Notes under the pieces: model-generated
Databases searched by the model: none
The model's input: only the letters and a program-made list of their open reading frames with translations
What the model was told of the DNA's origin: nothing
Shown: positions 42,677-50,353 of the stretch, piece by piece
Numbering within the stretch: position 1 is the first letter of the stretch
Layout of the letters: every line of letters starts with the position of its first letter
Made by a program: the position numbers and the translations under genes
Source: Gammaproteobacteria bacterium
GTDB lineage: Bacteria; Pseudomonadota; Gammaproteobacteria; Burkholderiales; Burkholderiaceae_C
Assembly (NCBI GenBank): GCA_018820395.1
Contig: JAHJOG010000263.1
Span: 1 to 64,000 of the forward strand
Length of the DNA: 64,000 nucleotides
Reading direction: 5' to 3'

Positions 42677-44323
42677 ATGGCTGACGAAGCCCGTGTTCCC
42701 ATCGGCGCGCTGCCCGCAGGCAGCGGCGCGCTCGCGCTCGACACCTATCGCCTCACCAAGCGCTTCGGCACGTTCACCGCGATGGACAGCGTGACGCTGC
42801 AGGTGAAGCCCGGCACGGTGCACGCGCTCCTGGGCGAGAACGGCGCGGGCAAGAGCACGCTGGTCAAGTGCGTGGCGGGATTCCAGCGCGCGGAAGAGGG
42901 CAGCATCCTCATCGACGGTCGCGAGCAGAACATCGCCAACCCGATCGTGGCGCGCGCGCTGGGCATCGGCATGGTGTATCAGCACTTCACGCTCGCGCCC
43001 GGCATGACCGTGGCCGAGAATCTGCTTCTCGCGGGCGGCAAGACGCCGGCGCTCATCGACTGGACGCGCCAGCGCGCCGAGCTCAAGGATTTTCTGGCCA
43101 CCACGCCGTTTCGGCTCGACCTCGACGTGCGGCCCGCCGAACTCGCGGCCGGCGAGAAGCAGAAGCTCGAACTGCTCAAGCAGCTCTACCTCAAGCCGCG
43201 CCTGCTCATCCTCGACGAGCCGACCTCGGTGCTGACGCCGCAGGAGGCCGACGAGGTGCTGGGCCACGTGCGCGACTTCGCGCGCAGCGGGCTGTGCACG
43301 GTGCTCATCATCACGCACAAGTTCCGTGAGGTCATGGCCTATGCCGACGCGGTCACCGTGCTGCGCCGCGGCAAGGCGGTGCATCACTGCGAGGTGGCCG
43401 ACACGTCACCGTCGCGGCTCGCGGCCGCGATGATGGGCGCAGGCGAAAGCGCACCTCCCGAATCCGACACCGCACGGCCGGCGAGCCGGGCGTCGCATGG
43501 CATGCAGGACACGCCCGCCGACGCGCCTGTGGCGCTCCAGGTCGACCGGCTGCGCGCGCAGGGCGACCGCGGCACGCTGGCGGTGCACGACCTGAGTCTT
43601 GCGGTCCGGGCGGGCGAGATCCTCGGCGTGGCCGGCGTTTCGGGCAACGGCCAACGCGAGCTGGTCGAAGCGCTGGTCGGCCAGCGCACGCGGCAGGGAG
43701 GCAGCGTGACGGTCATGGGCGAGCCCTATCGGGGGCGGCGCGAGGAAAACCGGCGGCTCAAGGTGCGCAGCCTGCCCGAGGAGCCCTCGCGCAACGCCTG
43801 CGTCGGCGACCTGAGCGTCGCCGAGAACATGGCGCTGCGCGACTTCGACCAGCCGCCGCTGGCCTGGAAGGCGCTGGGCGCGGGCGTGCTCAACTTTGCC
43901 TACTGGCGCACGCGGGCTCGCGAATGGATCGCCGAATACGGCGTCAAGACGCAGGGCGAGGGTGCGCCGATCCGCAGTCTTTCGGGCGGCAACGTGCAGC
44001 GCGCGGTGCTGGCGCGCGAGCTGGCGGGTGACATCAACGTGCTGATCGCCGCCAACCCGGTGTTCGGACTCGACTTCGCTGCCGTGGCCGAGATCCACGG
44101 CCGCATCGCGCAGGTGCGCGCACGCGGCGGCGCCGTGCTGCTCGTCAGCGAAGACATCGACGAATTGCTCGAAATGGCCGATCGCATCGTCGTGATGAGC
44201 GAAGGACGCATCGTCTACGAAACCTCGGCCGCCAAGGCCGAGCGGCATGTGCTCGGGGCGCACATGGGCGGCGGCGACCATGGGCACGCACAGGCGCCGG
44301 CGCACGCGGGAGTGGCCGCATGA
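42677..44323 (+). CDS. Double-domain ABC transporter ATPase (BMP/nucleoside type)
   Basis: 548 residues with two nucleotide-binding domains. The first has a complete Walker A (GENGAGKST) and Walker B ([11 protein letters not shown]) with a variant signature ([12 protein letters not shown]). The second has the degenerate Walker [10 protein letters not shown], a good signature LSGGNVQRA and no Walker B acidic pair ([11 protein letters not shown]), as usual for MglA/YufO-type proteins. It energises the permeases at 38891-40890. The C-terminus is His/Ala-rich ([14 protein letters not shown]). Confidence 0.93.
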   Translation: MADEARVPIGALPAGSGALALDTYRLTKRFGTFTAMDSVTLQVKPGTVHALLGENGAGKSTLVKCVAGFQRAEEGSILIDGREQNIANPIVARALGIGMVYQHFTLAPGMTVAENLLLAGGKTPALIDWTRQRAELKDFLATTPFRLDLDVRPAELAAGEKQKLELLKQLYLKPRLLILDEPTSVLTPQEADEVLGHVRDFARSGLCTVLIITHKFREVMAYADAVTVLRRGKAVHHCEVADTSPSRLAAAMMGAGESAPPESDTARPASRASHGMQDTPADAPVALQVDRLRAQGDRGTLAVHDLSLAVRAGEILGVAGVSGNGQRELVEALVGQRTRQGGSVTVMGEPYRGRREENRRLKVRSLPEEPSRNACVGDLSVAENMALRDFDQPPLAWKALGAGVLNFAYWRTRAREWIAEYGVKTQGEGAPIRSLSGGNVQRAVLARELAGDINVLIAANPVFGLDFAAVAEIHGRIAQVRARGGAVLLVSEDIDELLEMADRIVVMSEGRIVYETSAAKAERHVLGAHMGGGDHGHAQAPAHAGVAA

Positions 44324-44378
44324 AGCGGCAGGCCGCCACCGCTTTCGAGGCGCGCTCGACGCTCAAGGGAGATTGGCC

Positions 44379-45044
44379 ATGCAGATAGACGCCCAGCCCT
44401 TCGCCTTCGATTTCGAGATCGGCCGCACGGCCCTGGTGATCATCGACATGCAGCGCGACTTCGTGGAGCCCGGGGGCTTCGGCGAATCGCTGGGCAACGA
44501 CGTGTCGCTGCTGCAGGCCATCGTTCCGGCCGCACAGGCCGTGCTGGGCGCTTGGCGGCGTCACGGCGGCCTTGTGGTGCACACGCGCGAGGCCCACCGG
44601 CCCGACCTGGCCGACTGCCCGCCGGCCAAGCGCAATCGCGGCAATCCGCGCCTGCGCATCGGCGATGTGGGCCCGATGGGGCGCGTGCTGATTGCGGGCG
44701 AACCGGGCAACCAGATCATCGAGGCGCTCGCGCCGCTCGAGGGCGAGATCGCCATCGACAAGCCCGGCAAGGGCGCCTTCTACGCCACACCGCTTTCGGC
44801 CCTGCTGCAGGAGCGCGGCATCCGCCAGCTGGTGTTCATGGGCGTCACCACCGAAGTCTGCGTGCAGACCACGATGCGCGAAGCCAACGACCGCGGCTAC
44901 GACTGCCTGCTGCTCGAAGACTGCACCGAAAGCTACTTCCCGCACTTCAAGGCGGCCGCCATCGAGATGATCCGCGCGCAGGGCGCCATCGTCGGCTGGA
45001 CCGCGCCGAGCGCGGCGCTGTTGAAGGCGCTCGCCAGCGACTAA
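44379..45044 (+). CDS. Second isochorismatase-fold cysteine hydrolase (biuret hydrolase-like)
   Basis: 221 residues from ATG 44379 (AAGGGAG upstream); the track extension to 44247 is shadow of the ATPase tail. The triad is Asp in VIIDMQRDF, Lys in IDKPGKGAF and Cys in TTEVCVQTT. It is a clear paralogue of the protein at 41951 (shared RPDLADxPxxKR, GPxGRxLxxGEPG and DKPGKGxFYAT) but lacks its N-terminal ~15 residues and ends with [15 protein letters not shown] instead of the QGGVFG end. The two probably act on different intermediates. Confidence 0.82.
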   Translation: MQIDAQPFAFDFEIGRTALVIIDMQRDFVEPGGFGESLGNDVSLLQAIVPAAQAVLGAWRRHGGLVVHTREAHRPDLADCPPAKRNRGNPRLRIGDVGPMGRVLIAGEPGNQIIEALAPLEGEIAIDKPGKGAFYATPLSALLQERGIRQLVFMGVTTEVCVQTTMREANDRGYDCLLLEDCTESYFPHFKAAAIEMIRAQGAIVGWTAPSAALLKALASD

Positions 45045-45047
45045 CAT
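45042..45047 (+). promoter_or_regulatory. -10-like TAACAT before the GntR gene
   Basis: TAACAT overlaps the stop codon of the preceding gene and ends 6 bases before the GTG start; no Shine-Dalgarno. It may give the regulator an extra, leaderless transcript independent of the sigma-54 promoter. Confidence 0.35.
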
Positions 45048-45053
45048 TTCGGG

Positions 45054-45797
45054 GTGAACACCGTCCGACCCGACCCCGCGCTCATGCCGACTCCGGCCGG
45101 TGGGCCGGCCGCGTTCCGCACGCGGGCCGACGAGGTCTACGCACAGCTCAAGCGCGACGTCGCCGAGTTCAGCCTGGTGCCGGGCGACCGCTTCACCGAA
45201 AGCGAGATCAGCGAGCGGCTCGGCGTGTCGCGCACGCCGGTGCGGCAGGCGCTGTTCCGGCTGCAGCAGGAGGGGTTCGTCGAGGTGCTGTTTCGCAGCG
45301 GTTGGCGCGTGCTGCCTTTCGACTTCGACCAGTTCGAGCAGCTGTACGACCTGCGCATGGTGCTCGAGACGACGGCGGCGCATCGCCTGTGCGAAGGCAT
45401 CCGGCCGGTCGACCGCCAATTGCTCGACGCCCTCGCGGGCATCTGGCTGGTGCCGGGCGCGCAGCGCAGCACCGACACGGCGCGCGTCGCGCAGTGGGAC
45501 GAAGACTTTCACTGTTCGCTGGTGGCTGCGGCCGGCAATGCCGAAATGGCGCGCGTGCACCGTGACGTGACCGACCGCATCCGCATCATCCGGCGCCTGG
45601 ACTTCACCAAGCAGCCGCGCATCGACGCGACCTACGACGAGCACGCCAAGATCCTCAAGGCCATCCGCGCCAATCGCGGCGACCAGGCGGCCATGCTGCT
45701 GCGCGCACACATCGAAACCAGCCAGGCCGAGGTGCGCAAGATCACGCTGCACCAGGTGCACCTGGCCCACGCGGCGCATCGCGCGGCGCGCACCTGA
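45054..45797 (+). CDS. GntR-family regulator (FCD subfamily)
   Basis: 247 residues from a GTG codon. The winged helix at ~22-88 (FTESEISERLGVSRTPVRQALFRLQQEGFVE) is followed by an all-helical FCD domain with likely metal-binding His residues (DFHCSLVAAAGN, ILKAIRANRG, LRAHIETS). FCD proteins sense carboxylates or related small ligands. It is embedded in operon 2, so it is the best candidate to bind the paired TCTTGTAnnCAAGA palindromes at the start of both operons. That link is inference. Confidence 0.92.
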   Translation: MNTVRPDPALMPTPAGGPAAFRTRADEVYAQLKRDVAEFSLVPGDRFTESEISERLGVSRTPVRQALFRLQQEGFVEVLFRSGWRVLPFDFDQFEQLYDLRMVLETTAAHRLCEGIRPVDRQLLDALAGIWLVPGAQRSTDTARVAQWDEDFHCSLVAAAGNAEMARVHRDVTDRIRIIRRLDFTKQPRIDATYDEHAKILKAIRANRGDQAAMLLRAHIETSQAEVRKITLHQVHLAHAAHRAART

Positions 45798-45819
45798 AGT
45801 TGCCGAACCGGTACCGGGC

Positions 45820-47400
45820 ATGAGCGAGCGCGACGAGATCGACCACCGAGACGGGGACGCCGCGCGCGGTTCGCGCGGCGACCGCGGGGATTTCGTCGAC
45901 GGCATCGATTGCACCTGGCTGTTGGCCGACCCGGGCTCGGAGCCCGCGCTGGCGCAGACGCGCTTGACGATCCAGAACGGGCGCATCGCGACCGTCGCGC
46001 CGGAGGCCGCACCGTCCGGCGGCAAGTCGTGGTTGGCGCTGCCCGCGCTGTCCAACGCGCACGACCATGCGCGTACCTTCCGCACGGCCACGCTCGGCGC
46101 CTTCGGCCGGCCGCTCGAAAGCTGGCTGCCGTTCCAGGGATTGGTGGGCGGCCTGGACCCCTACCTGTGCGCGACCACCTCGTTCGCGCGTTCGGTGCGC
46201 CACGGCGTGGCGAACCTGATGGTGCACTACACGCGCGTGCAGGGCGGCATGCCCTTCGTCGACGAGGCGGCGGCCGTGGCGCGTGCCGCGCGCGACGTTG
46301 GCGTGCGCATCGGCTTCGCCGTCGCACTGCGCGACCGCAACGGCATCGGCTACTGCAACGACGCGACGATGCTGGCGGCGCTGCGGCCGGAGATCCGCGA
46401 TGCGGTGGCGGCGCGCCTGTCGGTGAAGCCGCTGCCGCTCGCCGAGCAGATCGCGCAAGTGGACGACGTGGCCCGCTGCATGCAGCAGAGCGGCTGCGCC
46501 GACCACGTCACCGTGCAGTACGGGCCGACCGCCGTGCAGTGGTGCAGCACGCCGCTGCTCGAAGCCATCGCGCAGGCCTCGGCGGACCGTGCGCGGCCCG
46601 TGCACATGCACCTGCTCGAAACGCGCTACCAACGTGCATGGGCCGACGCCGAGCACCCGCAGGGCATCGTGCGCTTTCTGGACGACATCGGCCTGCTCAC
46701 GCCGCGCCTCACTCTCGCCCACTGCGCCTGGGCTCGCCCCGACGAGCTGGCGCTGATCGCCGAACGCGGCGCGACCATCGCCGTCAACACCAGTTCCAAT
46801 CTCTGGCTGCAGTCCGGCATCGCACCCGTGGCCGAAATGCTCCGGCAAGGCTGCCGCGTGGCGATGGGCCTGGACGGCTCTGCCTTCGACGACGATGACG
46901 ACGCACTGCGCGAACTTCGCCTGGCCTACGCGCTGCACCGTGGCTGGGGCTTCGAGACCACCATGACGCGCCAGCAGCTCTGGGCGTTCTCCGCGCGGCA
47001 CGGACGGCGCGCCGTGCGGGGTGCCGCGGCCGTCGGCGATGGCCACATCGGCGGGAGCATCGGCGCGCGGCTCGCACCCGGCGAGCCGGCCGATCTGCTG
47101 CTGCTCGACTGGAGCGCGCTCGACGACGACAGCCTGTTCCCCGACGTCGACCCGCTCGACCTGCTGCTCGCGCGCGGCACCGGACAGCACATCGACCAGG
47201 TCGTCATCGGCGGACGCCGCGTGGTCGAAGGCGGCCGCGTGCTCGGCATCGACGAAGCGGCATTCAAGGCCGAACTGCTCGCGCAAGCGCGCTCGGTGCT
47301 GGCCAATGATGAGGACTCGAAAGATTGGCGCGAGACGCTGCGCGCGCTGGCCGACGATCTCGGTCCGTTCTATCGGAGCGCGGGATTCGGCTGCTGCTGA
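45820..47400 (+). CDS. TRZ/ATZ-type metal-dependent amidohydrolase
   Basis: 526 residues. Metal ligands of the amidohydrolase fold are visible: H81-x-H83 in SNAHDHAR, H262/H264 in VHMHLLET, H301 in AHCAWARPDE and D352 in MGLDGSAF. The C-terminal strand region VVIGGRRVVEGGRVL closes the composite beta domain. The family removes amino, alkylamino or chloro groups from s-triazines, guanine, isocytosine and other heterocycles. It is probably the entry or ring-level enzyme of the locus. The N-terminal ~25 residues are charged and may not be translated if a later start is used. Confidence 0.88.
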   Translation: MSERDEIDHRDGDAARGSRGDRGDFVDGIDCTWLLADPGSEPALAQTRLTIQNGRIATVAPEAAPSGGKSWLALPALSNAHDHARTFRTATLGAFGRPLESWLPFQGLVGGLDPYLCATTSFARSVRHGVANLMVHYTRVQGGMPFVDEAAAVARAARDVGVRIGFAVALRDRNGIGYCNDATMLAALRPEIRDAVAARLSVKPLPLAEQIAQVDDVARCMQQSGCADHVTVQYGPTAVQWCSTPLLEAIAQASADRARPVHMHLLETRYQRAWADAEHPQGIVRFLDDIGLLTPRLTLAHCAWARPDELALIAERGATIAVNTSSNLWLQSGIAPVAEMLRQGCRVAMGLDGSAFDDDDDALRELRLAYALHRGWGFETTMTRQQLWAFSARHGRRAVRGAAAVGDGHIGGSIGARLAPGEPADLLLLDWSALDDDSLFPDVDPLDLLLARGTGQHIDQVVIGGRRVVEGGRVLGIDEAAFKAELLAQARSVLANDEDSKDWRETLRALADDLGPFYRSAGFGCC

Positions 47401-47482
47401 AGTGCTCGCCTTGGTTCCGCCTCAAGATTTCTGGCGAGCACGGTGCCTTCGATCCGAAGCACGCGATCTGGCGGGGTGGTTT

Positions 47483-47495
47483 TTGTATATACAAT
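47483..47495. promoter_or_regulatory. Palindrome and overlapping -10 of the brnTA locus
   Basis: TTGTATATACAA (47483-47494) is a perfect 12-bp palindrome. The overlapping TACAAT (47490-47495) ends 5 bases before the brnT GTG. BrnA antitoxins autoregulate by binding such promoter palindromes, so this is the likely BrnA operator. Confidence 0.55.
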
Positions 47496-47500
47496 AAAGC

Positions 47501-47776
47501 GTGCGCATCTCCTACGATCCGGTAAAACGTCAGAAGACTCTCGACGATCGAGGCCTGGATTTTGAAGACGCTGTCGATGTGTTTGCAGGCCTGACGGTCG
47601 AAGTCGAGGATGTGCGCAAGGAATAAGGTGAACCTCGAATACTTTGCTACGGCCTGCTTGCTGGCAGGCTCGTGGTTGTCGGGTACACCCCGCGTGGCTC
47701 GGTCCGCCATGTCTTCAGTATGCGAAAGGCCAATGATCGTGAACAAACCCGTCTCGCGCCGTACCTCGAGCTCTGA
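47501..47776 (+). pseudogene. brnT: BrnT-family toxin gene with premature stop
   Basis: Reading from GTG 47501 gives VRISYDPVKRQKTLDDRGLDFEDAV... to RKE, then TAA at 47624-47626 (codon 42), then GEPRILCYGLLAG through RHVFSMRKANDREQTRLAPYLEL and TGA at 47774. Both halves stay in the same frame and together have the ~91-residue BrnT length. In the family this position is usually Tyr (DYGEPR-type), so one base change TAC/TAT to TAA explains the stop. The RNase toxin would be cut before its conserved C-terminal half. No frameshift is needed. The ORF track misses it because each half is short. Confidence 0.8.
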
Positions 47777-48032
47777 TCTGACACGCGTCGACGCGCATGT
47801 GATCAAGCCGTCCGAGTACAAGGAGCTCCCCGAACTCACCGAAGAAATGCTCTCCCGCGCGGTCGTCCGTCATGGTGGCCGCCCTCGCTCCGAGCATCCG
47901 CGCCAGCTCATCAGCTTGCGCTTGCCGGCCGAAGTCGTCGCGCGTTGGAGGGCAACAGGTCCAGGTTGGCAGACGCGCATGGCCGAGCGCCTGGCGCGAC
48001 CGCCGATGCCACGCGCGAAGAGTGAAGGCTGA
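47733..48032 (+). CDS. brnA: BrnA-family antitoxin
   Basis: 99 residues from ATG 47733, overlapping the end of brnT by 44 bases (AAAGG just upstream). The N-terminus is disordered (toxin-neutralising part in this family); the C-terminal part GRPRSEHPRQLISLRLPAEVVARWRATGPGWQTRM is the BrnA ribbon-helix-helix-like DNA-binding domain. It is intact although the toxin gene is broken. The 41-residue extension in the track (from 47610) is shadow of brnT. Confidence 0.85.
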   Translation: MIVNKPVSRRTSSSDLTRVDAHVIKPSEYKELPELTEEMLSRAVVRHGGRPRSEHPRQLISLRLPAEVVARWRATGPGWQTRMAERLARPPMPRAKSEG

Positions 48033-48095
48033 GCATGGAATCGAGTTGTATCGGCCGCTTGGCCCTTGTTTGGCGACTGGCATGCCGCGCTCACG

Positions 48096-48899
48096 TCAAA
48101 TCGTGAACTCGTAATCAATCGTGATCGGCGCGTGGTCGCTGAACTTCAGCGTCTTGAAGATCTGCTCGTTGCGCGCCAGCGCGGCCAGAGCTGGTGTGGC
48201 CAGGTGGTAGTCCAGCCGCCATCCCACGTTCTTGGCGTAGGCCTGCCCGCGATTGCTCCACCAGGTGTAGGCCTCGTCGGTGGTGTCGGGCTTGAGCAGG
48301 CGATAGACGTCGACCAGGCCGGCGCCCTCGGCGCCCGCATCGAGCAGGCGCGTCATCCAGGCGCGCTCGTCGGGCAGGAAGCCGCTGTTCTTCTGGTTGC
48401 CGCGCCAGTTCTTCAGGTCGATCTGCTGGTGGGCGATGTTGATGTCGCCGCACAGGACGAACTCGCGCTCCCGCTTGAGCGCGATGAGGTGGGGAAAGAA
48501 GCCCTTGAGGAACCGGTACTTCGCGGCCTGCCGCTCTTCGCCTGAGGATCCGCTCGGAAAATAGCAGCTGATGACCGAGAGCTTGCGCGCCGGCGTGTCG
48601 AAGCGCAGTTCGAGGTAGCGGCCTTCGGCATCGAACTCGGCATCGCCCCAGCCGATGATCACGTCGGTGGGCGCGTGGCGGGTGTAGATGGCGGTGCCGG
48701 CATAGCCTTTCTTCTGCGCGAAATGGAAGTGTCCTCTGAGGCCGGCCATCTCTTCGAAGCGGCCTTCTACGTCGCTTGCCTGCACTCGGATTTCCTGCAT
48801 GCAAATACAATCCGGCCGCAGTTGCTCCACCCAGTCGGCGACGCCTTTGGTCGCTGCAGAACGCAGGCCGTTGAGGTTGAGGCTTGTCAGTTTGAACAC
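48096..48899 (-). CDS. xthA: Exodeoxyribonuclease III
   Basis: 267 residues from a GTG at 48899 giving (M)FKLTSLNLNGLRSAATKGV, the family N-terminus; GGAAA lies 9 bases upstream. Catalytic elements: MQEIRVQ (metal-binding Glu), GDINIAH and the C-terminal SDHAPI. The enzyme is a 3'-5' exonuclease and AP endonuclease in base-excision repair. It is divergent from pyrE, with only 13 bases between the start codons, so each promoter lies in the other's coding region. Confidence 0.95.
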   Translation of the reverse strand: MFKLTSLNLNGLRSAATKGVADWVEQLRPDCICMQEIRVQASDVEGRFEEMAGLRGHFHFAQKKGYAGTAIYTRHAPTDVIIGWGDAEFDAEGRYLELRFDTPARKLSVISCYFPSGSSGEERQAAKYRFLKGFFPHLIALKREREFVLCGDINIAHQQIDLKNWRGNQKNSGFLPDERAWMTRLLDAGAEGAGLVDVYRLLKPDTTDEAYTWWSNRGQAYAKNVGWRLDYHLATPALAALARNEQIFKTLKFSDHAPITIDYEFTI

Positions 48900-48912
48900 G
48901 AAGGTATTTCCA

Positions 48913-49614
48913 ATGGCTGAAGAGACGAAACTGGGAAACGGGGCCGACGAGGCCGGTGCACTGGCGCAGGATTTCGTGGCGTTCGCGCTGGAATCCGGCG
49001 TCCTGCGCTTCGGCGAATTCAAGACCAAGGCCGGGCGCATCAGTCCGTATTTTTTCAACGCCGGCCTGTTCGACGACGGCGCCAAGATCCTGCGGCTCGC
49101 GGAATTCTATGCAGACCGTTTGATCGCGAGCGGTCTGCAGTTCGACATGATCTTCGGCCCGGCCTACAAGGGCATTCCGCTCGGCGCCACGCTGGCCGCC
49201 GAGCTGGCGCGGCGCGGACGCAGCGTGCCCTTCGCGTACAACCGCAAGGAAGCCAAGGACCACGGCGAAGGCGGCACGCTGGTCGGCGCGCCGCTCAAGG
49301 GCCGGGTGCTGATCGTCGACGACGTGATGTCGGCGGGCACCGCGGTGCGCGAGTCGATTGCGGCGATCGAGCGGGCCGGTGCCGTGCCCCATGCCGTGGC
49401 GATCGCACTCGACCGTCAGGAAAAAGCCACCGAGAACGGCGCCGATGTGCCACACAGTGCCGTGCAATATGTACGAAGCCAACTCGGGCTGCAGGTGGCC
49501 TGCATCGCCACGCTCGACGACTTGCTAAAGTACCTTTCTTCCACCGCTGATAACGCACTGAAGGCGCACCACGAGAAGGTGCTCGCCTACCGGGCCCGCT
49601 ACGGCGCAGCTTGA
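48913..49614 (+). CDS. pyrE: Orotate phosphoribosyltransferase
   Basis: 233 residues. The PRPP-binding motif VLIVDDVMSAGTAVRES and the substrate loop FAYNRKEAKDHGEGG are typical of PyrE, which makes orotidine 5'-phosphate from orotate. The N-terminal ~17 residues (MAEETKLGNGADEAGA) are an extension. GAAGG lies 8 bases upstream of ATG 48913. A DUF4124 protein gene follows 28 bases later. Confidence 0.96.
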   Translation: MAEETKLGNGADEAGALAQDFVAFALESGVLRFGEFKTKAGRISPYFFNAGLFDDGAKILRLAEFYADRLIASGLQFDMIFGPAYKGIPLGATLAAELARRGRSVPFAYNRKEAKDHGEGGTLVGAPLKGRVLIVDDVMSAGTAVRESIAAIERAGAVPHAVAIALDRQEKATENGADVPHSAVQYVRSQLGLQVACIATLDDLLKYLSSTADNALKAHHEKVLAYRARYGAA

Positions 49615-49642
49615 TTTTTTCACCGGATTTCTGGAGTCATCG

Positions 49643-50296
49643 TTGACGCGCACCCGCACAGGTACGGCCCTGTTGGCCTTGTCGCTCACTTGGGCGGGAG
49701 GCAGCCTGGCGCAAGAGTCGCCGGCCGGCCGCGGCATCTACAGCTGCGTCGACGCGCGTGGCCGCACGATCACGTCCGACCGTCCGATTCCCGCCTGCAT
49801 CGACCGCGAGCAGCTCGAGCTGCGGCCGAGCGGCGGCATTCGGCGCACGATCGAGCCGACACGAACGGCCCGCGAGCAGGCCGAGCGCGAGGAAAAGGAA
49901 CGGCAGGAAGCGCTGGTGGCCGCGCGTGCCACCGAAGAGCGGCGCCGCGAGCGCGCCTTGCTCATTCGCTACCCCAATGCCGAGACGCACGATCGCGAAC
50001 GCACCGATGCCTTGGCGCAGATCGACGTGGTGATCCAGGCTGCCAAGAAGCGTCTCGACGAACTCGCTTCGGACCGCAAGCGGATCGATGAGGAACTCGA
50101 GTTCTACAAGGGCGACCCGGCCAAGGCGCCTCCGAGCCTGCGCCGCAGGATCGAGGACAACGCCCAGAGCATGGCCGTGCAGAAGCGCTTCATCGACGAT
50201 CAGGACGACGAGAAGCGGCGCGTCAACGCGCGCTTCGACGAAGAGCGTTCACGGCTCAAGGCGCTCTGGACGGCGCGTGGCCCTGCATCGCGCTGA
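49643..50296 (+). CDS. DUF4124-domain exported protein with coiled coil
   Basis: 217 residues from a TTG start (CTGGAG RBS 7 bases upstream). A signal peptide (ALLALSLTWAGGSLA) precedes a DUF4124 domain (GIYSCVDARGRTITSDRPIPAC, residues ~32-53, two cysteines likely disulphide-bonded). The rest is a long charged helical region (EQAEREEKERQEALVAARATEERRRE) predicted to form coiled coil. Periplasmic; function unknown. Confidence 0.85.
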   Translation: MTRTRTGTALLALSLTWAGGSLAQESPAGRGIYSCVDARGRTITSDRPIPACIDREQLELRPSGGIRRTIEPTRTAREQAEREEKERQEALVAARATEERRRERALLIRYPNAETHDRERTDALAQIDVVIQAAKKRLDELASDRKRIDEELEFYKGDPAKAPPSLRRRIEDNAQSMAVQKRFIDDQDDEKRRVNARFDEERSRLKALWTARGPASR

Positions 50297-50353
50297 CCCG
50301 GCGTCTACTTCGGCTGACTTCCGGCCCAACCGGATTCAACCGTCTCGATCGAA

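Noticed and set aside
47501-47776. Programmed readthrough or recoding of the TAA in brnT
   Set aside because: No hairpin or known recoding context follows the stop; a simple nonsense change at a normally Tyr codon is the simplest reading.
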